From positions 25,169,681 to 25,233,680 of the forward strand of contig OU612071.1 in the NCBI GenBank assembly GCA_914767715.1: DNA of 64,000 nucleotides, read 5' to 3'. The translations under genes were made by a program, and so were the position numbers. Below are positions 58,894 to 64,000 of the stretch, piece after piece (position 1 is the stretch's first letter; the number at the start of each line of letters is the position of its first letter). Source of the stretch: Membranipora membranacea. Lineage: Eukaryota > Bryozoa > Gymnolaemata > Cheilostomatida > Membraniporidae. The notes below the pieces were generated by a model that worked only from the letters and a program-made list of their open reading frames with translations, was not told the DNA's origin and ran no database searches.

Positions 58894-61800
58894 AGATATT
58901 TGATGAGAATGAGATGACTTAGTGACAAACCCAATGAATTAACCTTTACCCTTCCAAATAACTCAAATTTATACTCTATATTTTTGTTCAATTTGAGTTT
59001 AAATCGTCGGGATAACGAGGTTGCACTATTATTATCTCCCGGTGGAGGGAGGGGAGGGGAGGGGGGAGGAGTAGGGGGGGAGTTACCTCGTTATCCTCTA
59101 TCTCATTAACAAGCTGTCAGATCTCAGAATTACTCTCCTCTAACTTCTCCATAAGATTATATCCAGCTTTCTCAACTCGAGGCTCCAACTCCTACAATAA
59201 TAATGTTATAAATAAAAAATGATGCTAGAAAAATAAAAGATGCACTAATAAAATGACACTAGTTGTCTGGCAGTGAAAGGCAGGTTGGCTAATTGGATAG
59301 TTTGGTCTCATCATCCCTTATATAGGCGTATTGATAGCGTTATCCACAATTCAGAGTGCAAAATCAAACTCAGCACGTTCCGTCTCTACCACCTATTTAA
59401 TTCATCATACGCATATCAGAGTTTTCAGAATTACATCATCCACTGCTGGGAAAGGATATAATATAGTTAACTCACAGAAGATATGAGAAGTAACTCCTGA
59501 TGCATCTCATCTAGAGCAGATTCATGTCTCTCCTCTCTACTCCTCGCTATCTTCTCTTCTGTCTTCTTACTCACTATAATCATAATCACTTGAATCATTA
59601 ATGATAACAAAAACTCATACGAAACTAAGAGTTGTCTGATTAATATCAATAAGGAGACAATCTTCTGTCATCTATAAGTGATAATCCAGTCCGCATACAT
59701 TTTCATTATCATATCGTCTTGTATTATGACTGCCTGTGTGTGAGGGGGCTCAAAACCACCCAAGAAAACCCCTATCATACATTAGATATATCAGTAAGGG
59801 CGATACTATCAACAGGCTCTTTTTGACCGGAACTCTTTTTGACCGGAATTTATGAAGTTTGTATATTGGCTTAAGATTTAACACAACTCAAAAGTTATGT
59901 CATGATATGTCATGAGATCAGTAGGGACCCAGCAAACCAAGCATTATAATATGACATCCTGGAAGATCATTTTATATCTGGCTGTATGTATGTATATGTC
60001 ATTTAGATCGATAAGGGAAACCATTTGTAAATAAAATCACCTATTACACTAGACATGTACCAAGTAGATGTACTCATATAGGCACATCAGACATATACAT
60101 ACCAACAACATCTGGTAGATCTCGGACTTCTTTTAGAGCCGAGTCAGATTCTGATTCCACGTCTACAGAAGATCTAAACTCCTGCTCATATCTGAAAATA
60201 ACATATCAGAAAACTTGAAATTTCCCTGTGATTATAAGCTTGGATATCTCTGTGATTGTGAGGTCAGAAAACGTGAAATCCTCTGATTTATTACAAGGTT
60301 ATGATGGTATTATTCGTGAGGTTTGTGTTGCCTCCCTCTCCCCTAGTCTATGTGGACAGACAGTGGTGCACAGGCTAAAACACAGCAAAAGACTCTGGCA
60401 GGTGTCTATACCACCCCCACTATAATACAGAGAGTTTCAGATAAAATTCTTACAGGATTCTCAATTGAGCTTTCATTAGGAAAGCCTGAGAGCCACTCCT
60501 GTTGTCGGGGACCCAGTATACCCGTCCCCTCCTTCACTGGATCACGTGTCATGTGTACTATGGTACCCCACCGAACCTAGTTTTAATCTTAGGTCCACCT
60601 TTCTCATCTCGTACTGATTTAGATTACATCATATCCTTTCCTCAGCTGTACATGTTATTAAAAATTGTATGAATAATGAGATAATTAAAATTACAGACAT
60701 TGACTGTAGTAGAAACTTTAACTGTAGAGACCATCGGTGGCTGTATAAGGGAATTTAACTTTCAGATTTACTCGAGAATGGCCCCATTTATGTTTTGTTG
60801 AAAAACTTATTTAGGATATCAGTTTGTGGAACTGTATTTTCTGTCCTCGTCAAATTTTGGCGATCATGATGACAGACTCTTATAGAGTATTAGGCCTATT
60901 AGTATATGATATAAACACACCCCAGCATCAAATAGCTGTTTATAGACATGTCCGCTGGGTACTGACTCCACATTAAATGTACTCTGTACTCCACCTGCTG
61001 CTATATCTAGTGATTGAGATCTCTTACTAATCTTACCACTATTATTACCTCCTCCATTAGAGAGCTGTTTCCGGCTCCCTACAGAAGCAGCTGATGAAGA
61101 CGTGTTGTGATGATGTCTGAGACGTGAGTGACGAGGTCTGTGTATGTGATGAACAATCTGTAATTATAAAATATAATCAGATAATAATATTGACTCCTAC
61201 CTGGTACTCATAACATAATATCCTATCTGTGGTACTCGTAATATCACATACTATCTGTGGTAGGCCTACTTATAACATCGTATACTATATGTGGATATGA
61301 GACTGCGTAATAATTTACCCATGGAATTGAGAGATTGCAGAATAAAGGTTTTTTTAACAAATAAGCTCCTTTGAACAACTGAACTGTCTGGATTAACTCT
61401 GAAATACGATTGAATTACTTCAGTCAGGTTCACCTGGTTAGCATTGAGATCATCTATGAAGCTCTCCAGTTCAGAGCCAGGAGGGGCGTGTAGTGAGCTC
61501 TCCAGTGATGGCTGATCAGGATGCCTGAAATCTAAGGCTTCAGCCATGATGAATCAGCTGTAATCAAAAGTTTAATAATAACAGCAAGTAGTGGAGGCTT
61601 ACTGGTTAGAGCTTCTGTTAGAGTTATAGTGGGCTGACAGGACTGATATCTCCTACACACTACAAGCGCAATGGGTTAAAAAGTGATTACCATGACCATT
61701 GTAACAAAGGTCTGTTTGCAGCCCCTTCAGTAGCACCTGAGAGTAAAGCTGTTGGGCATTTGTACGTTCAGCCAGCATTTGTTCTATATCAGGACTGCCA

Positions 61801-63288
61801 ATGTTATAGTTGAGAATTACAAGTTATGGATACTTGGGATAGTCTAACTATGACAGCCATTATTTAACATACTGGCTCATCTTTTATTTACTATTACTTA
61901 TTATACAGTAACAAGTTGCTTCATTTCTTAACCAACTAGCAAATTATCCTACTTGCTTTATAGCTTAAGCTGCGTTTACATGTGAGACAAATCGGCTAAT
62001 AATAACAACTCTGACACAGATTATGAATCTGCTCTATAATCGTTGTCTGTCAACATGTCAACGATACGCTATTTACACACTGTTCATGCCTAACCGATTT
62101 CAACCCAAATTTCCAACTCAACTTGTCTCTGATTGGCTAGTGAGACAACTAGTTGGTTTATTCAGTAGTAGTATTAGCTAGTAACTAGTTAGTAATTCAT
62201 AGCTGGAGAGTGGAGTCTCCTTCACTAGTCTCCCTAGTTGAAAGGCTACTGTTGTGCCCCTGCAGACTGAGACTGAGACTGACAGAGCAATGAACTCCCA
62301 GAGAGTCATGTATAGTAATGATTCATCATCTGATCAATAAACTCATGAGTTCATTGATCTGATGAAGATGTTATAATAGCAGCAGCAGCAATAACTGTTA
62401 TAACTATATTGCTGTACAAGTTGCTGCTAAGGACAAGGAAAGGGTGAGAGAAATATAATGATCAATCATCATTACTTATACTCATTTATTGGCTGAACCA
62501 TTCATAATCGTTAAGATCTGTCGTTGTCACAAGTGAACGATTTTGAACAATACAGATTTAAACACCGATTTAAACACAGATTAACTGTTTACACGGTCAG
62601 TCAAATCGATGACCTGTGTCGGAGTTGTTATTATTAGCCGATTTGTCTCACATGTAAACGCAGCTTACAAGCAAAGCCTAGATAATACATACTACCAGCT
62701 GTGCTGAACTTTGAGTTACATTATTGTCATTTTAAATGCTAACTATTAATCTAAGGAATAGTTGATGGATGTTTTATTACCATTAATAGACACTGAAAAA
62801 CTGGCATCCCAACGAGCTAGACAACCGGCTCTCAATTTGGAAAGCATACATCCTAATTACCAAATATGCTTTCCCCATAAACACTAGCTTAGTATGATCC
62901 ATCATCAACGTGAACTGTCTTTCGATACGTGTCTGCTACATCATTGGATGATTATAATCCAGCCTGTCGCCTACGGTGTTAGCAGCACCCCTTTTTCGTA
63001 TAGTGTCTAACCCAGATATTGAGTATTGACAGAATAAGAAGTCTAGCAGTTACCAAAGGCTATATACTGCTAGTCATGTGACTTACTCTTCCTGGGACCT
63101 ATGAAGCAGTAATCACTCTCTTTTCTGCTGATGACACCGTACTGATCACACGGATCATAGAGGAGAGCTATAGCTATATAGATACATACAGACGTCATAC
63201 ACTTCTACAAATATAAACCGGTTAGTTATTAACATACAATTGTATAATTGAGCGTGTTCAATAACCCCCACTTTTGAACATAGCACCA
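61801..63288. mobile_element. 1.5-kb insertion splitting the LINE fragment in the right arm
   Basis: The left arm reads GACTGCCAAGGAGTGG without interruption. The right arm has GACTGCCA at 61793-61800, then this block, then CAAGGAGTGG at 63289. I see no clear terminal repeats at its edges. It contains the TIR element at 61968-62665. Confidence 0.6.
61968..62665. mobile_element. 0.7-kb TIR element with possible TA target duplication
   Basis: Inverted ends of about 50 bp, AGCTGCGTTTACATGTGAGA … TCTCACATGTAAACGCAGCT, near-perfect through GGCTAATAATAACAACTC. Flanked by TA at 61966-61967 and 62666-62667, as in Tc1/mariner-type elements. No transposase frame, so it is a MITE. Confidence 0.75.
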
Positions 63289-63620
63289 AGGAGTGGAACA
63301 AACTACCAGACACAGTGACTATCCCCTGCCTATGACCTCCACTATGATTTTGTTTTTAAAACTGGCTATTGCCCCATATAGATTTGGACTTTATCTGTCT
63401 ACAAATGTTTATTTAATCTTATGTTCTATTAGAATAATTATCACCCTATGTGGCTTGCTGGCTTGATTAACTACAATTACTGCATATATATATATTAACA
63501 TAATTATAGCTTATTTGCTTAAACTACTATATATATAAAATTAACATAGGCCTACTACTAGTACTAGTTAGTTAGTAGCACTACCAAACTAACAAACTAA
63601 ACTTAACAAAAATAGGCACT

Positions 63621-63694
63621 ACAACATGAGTGAGTAGCAACAAGTAAGGTTTTTGTCAAAAACCTTACTTGTTGCTACTACTCACTGATGTTGT
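63621..63694. repeat. 34-bp stem hairpin near the outer end of the right arm
   Basis: ACAACATGAGTGAGTAGCAA… and its inverse pair around a loop of about 4 nt, with one mismatch and a 3-nt bulge. The left arm (6307-6345) has only one half of it, so the right half is a local inverted duplication made after the arms separated, or was lost from the left. Confidence 0.75.
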
Positions 63695-64000
63695 ACAAAT
63701 TTAGGGATAAAAATGGAGATATAATCTATCTTTAATTGATACTCACCCCTTTAAACACGTTATATTTGATGTAAGCAGATAGGTGTGATCTTACATAGGC
63801 AGAAAAGAGCAACAATTACAGAGAAATATTCACATGCTGCAGACACTCATTTCTTATTTCTCTATGGAGACTGCAAAATAAAATGACTATAGTATGCTGA
63901 AGACAAATCAGGACCCAGGCAAGTTGATAGTACTGCAGTCAGTAATATTGAGGCATGAAAATGTTGCCTGTTGTATTTGCAATTGAAATTTTGGTGATTT

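Larger units (their letters stand above)
53554..61547 (-). pseudogene. CCDC180-like pseudogene: Decayed inverted copy of the CCDC180-like gene, exons 1-13
   Basis: Exon remnants, 5' to 3' on the reverse strand: 61547-61434, 61157-60921, 60651-60454, 60191-60103, 59573-59476, 59191-59087, 58571-58437, 57702-57471, 56532-56467, 54736-54568, exon 11 absent, 54201-54117, 53715-53554. Lesions against the left copy: exon 3 acceptor AG changed to AT, one inserted base (near 60624) and a lost 3' end; exon 5 loses 12 bp in frame; exon 6 has TGA at 59117-59119; exon 8 loses 2 bp; exon 9 loses about 80 bp; the exon 10 acceptor is AA; exon 12 has a 2-bp loss in an AG run. Exons 14-18 lie outside the duplicated arm. 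It cannot make the full protein. Residual expression from the conserved 5' flank is possible but not shown. Confidence 0.9.
53095..63860 (-). repeat. Right arm of the large inverted duplication
   Basis: Inverse counterpart of 6147-14410. Relative to the left arm it has insertions at 55110-56316, about 56550-57217, 57791-58166, about 59640-59900 and 61801-63288. It lacks the 13563-14155 block, about 290 bp matching left 6605-6900, and the exon 11 region. Confidence 0.9.

Overview
The window is animal nuclear DNA: AT-rich, with GT..AG introns, a eukaryotic tRNA gene and many decayed transposable elements. A ciliary coiled-coil gene (CCDC180-like) and a nucleotidyltransferase-TPR protein of a type known to me mainly from sponges, placozoans and cnidarians suggest an early-branching metazoan, possibly a sponge. 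That placement is an inference.

Layout. (1) 1-3.5 kb: 3' part of a tyrosine-recombinase retrotransposon of DIRS/Ngaro type (gag-like, RT-RNase H, then a broken recombinase). (2) 3.6-5.0 kb: two copies of a 42-bp minisatellite with a shared 3' tail. (3) 6.15-14.4 kb and 53.1-63.9 kb: the two arms of a large inverted duplication. The left arm holds the 5' 13 exons of the CCDC180-like gene, which continues to 17.6 kb. The right arm holds a reverse-strand copy of those exons that has clearly decayed (lost splice sites, frameshifts, a stop, a missing exon). Each arm has a tRNA-Arg(TCG) in the same intron. The right arm has been filled with DNA elements whose empty sites can be read in the left arm. 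(4) 21.8-25.3 kb: a two-exon reverse-strand gene for a 1,094-residue nucleotidyltransferase-TPR protein, the most intact gene here. (5) 28.3-31.6 kb: a decayed reverse-strand LINE (endonuclease plus reverse transcriptase). (6) 32.4-52.7 kb: a mosaic built from four copies of one composite repeat (called U here) in alternating orientation, carrying long-hairpin foldback elements and surrounding a 6.3-kb centre with an orphan basic ORF (42.3 kb) and an AT-rich satellite (44.1-45.7 kb).

The genes do not form a pathway. What unites the window is its architecture: inverted repeats at every scale, from a 30-bp palindrome with a 7-bp target duplication, through 0.7-1.2 kb foldback elements and multi-kb U copies, to the 8-11 kb gene-bearing arms. 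Several insertions can be proved by comparing filled and empty sites inside the window. The best candidates for something undescribed are the 7-bp-TSD foldback family, the 1.2-kb TTAA palindrome, and the nucleotidyltransferase-TPR protein.
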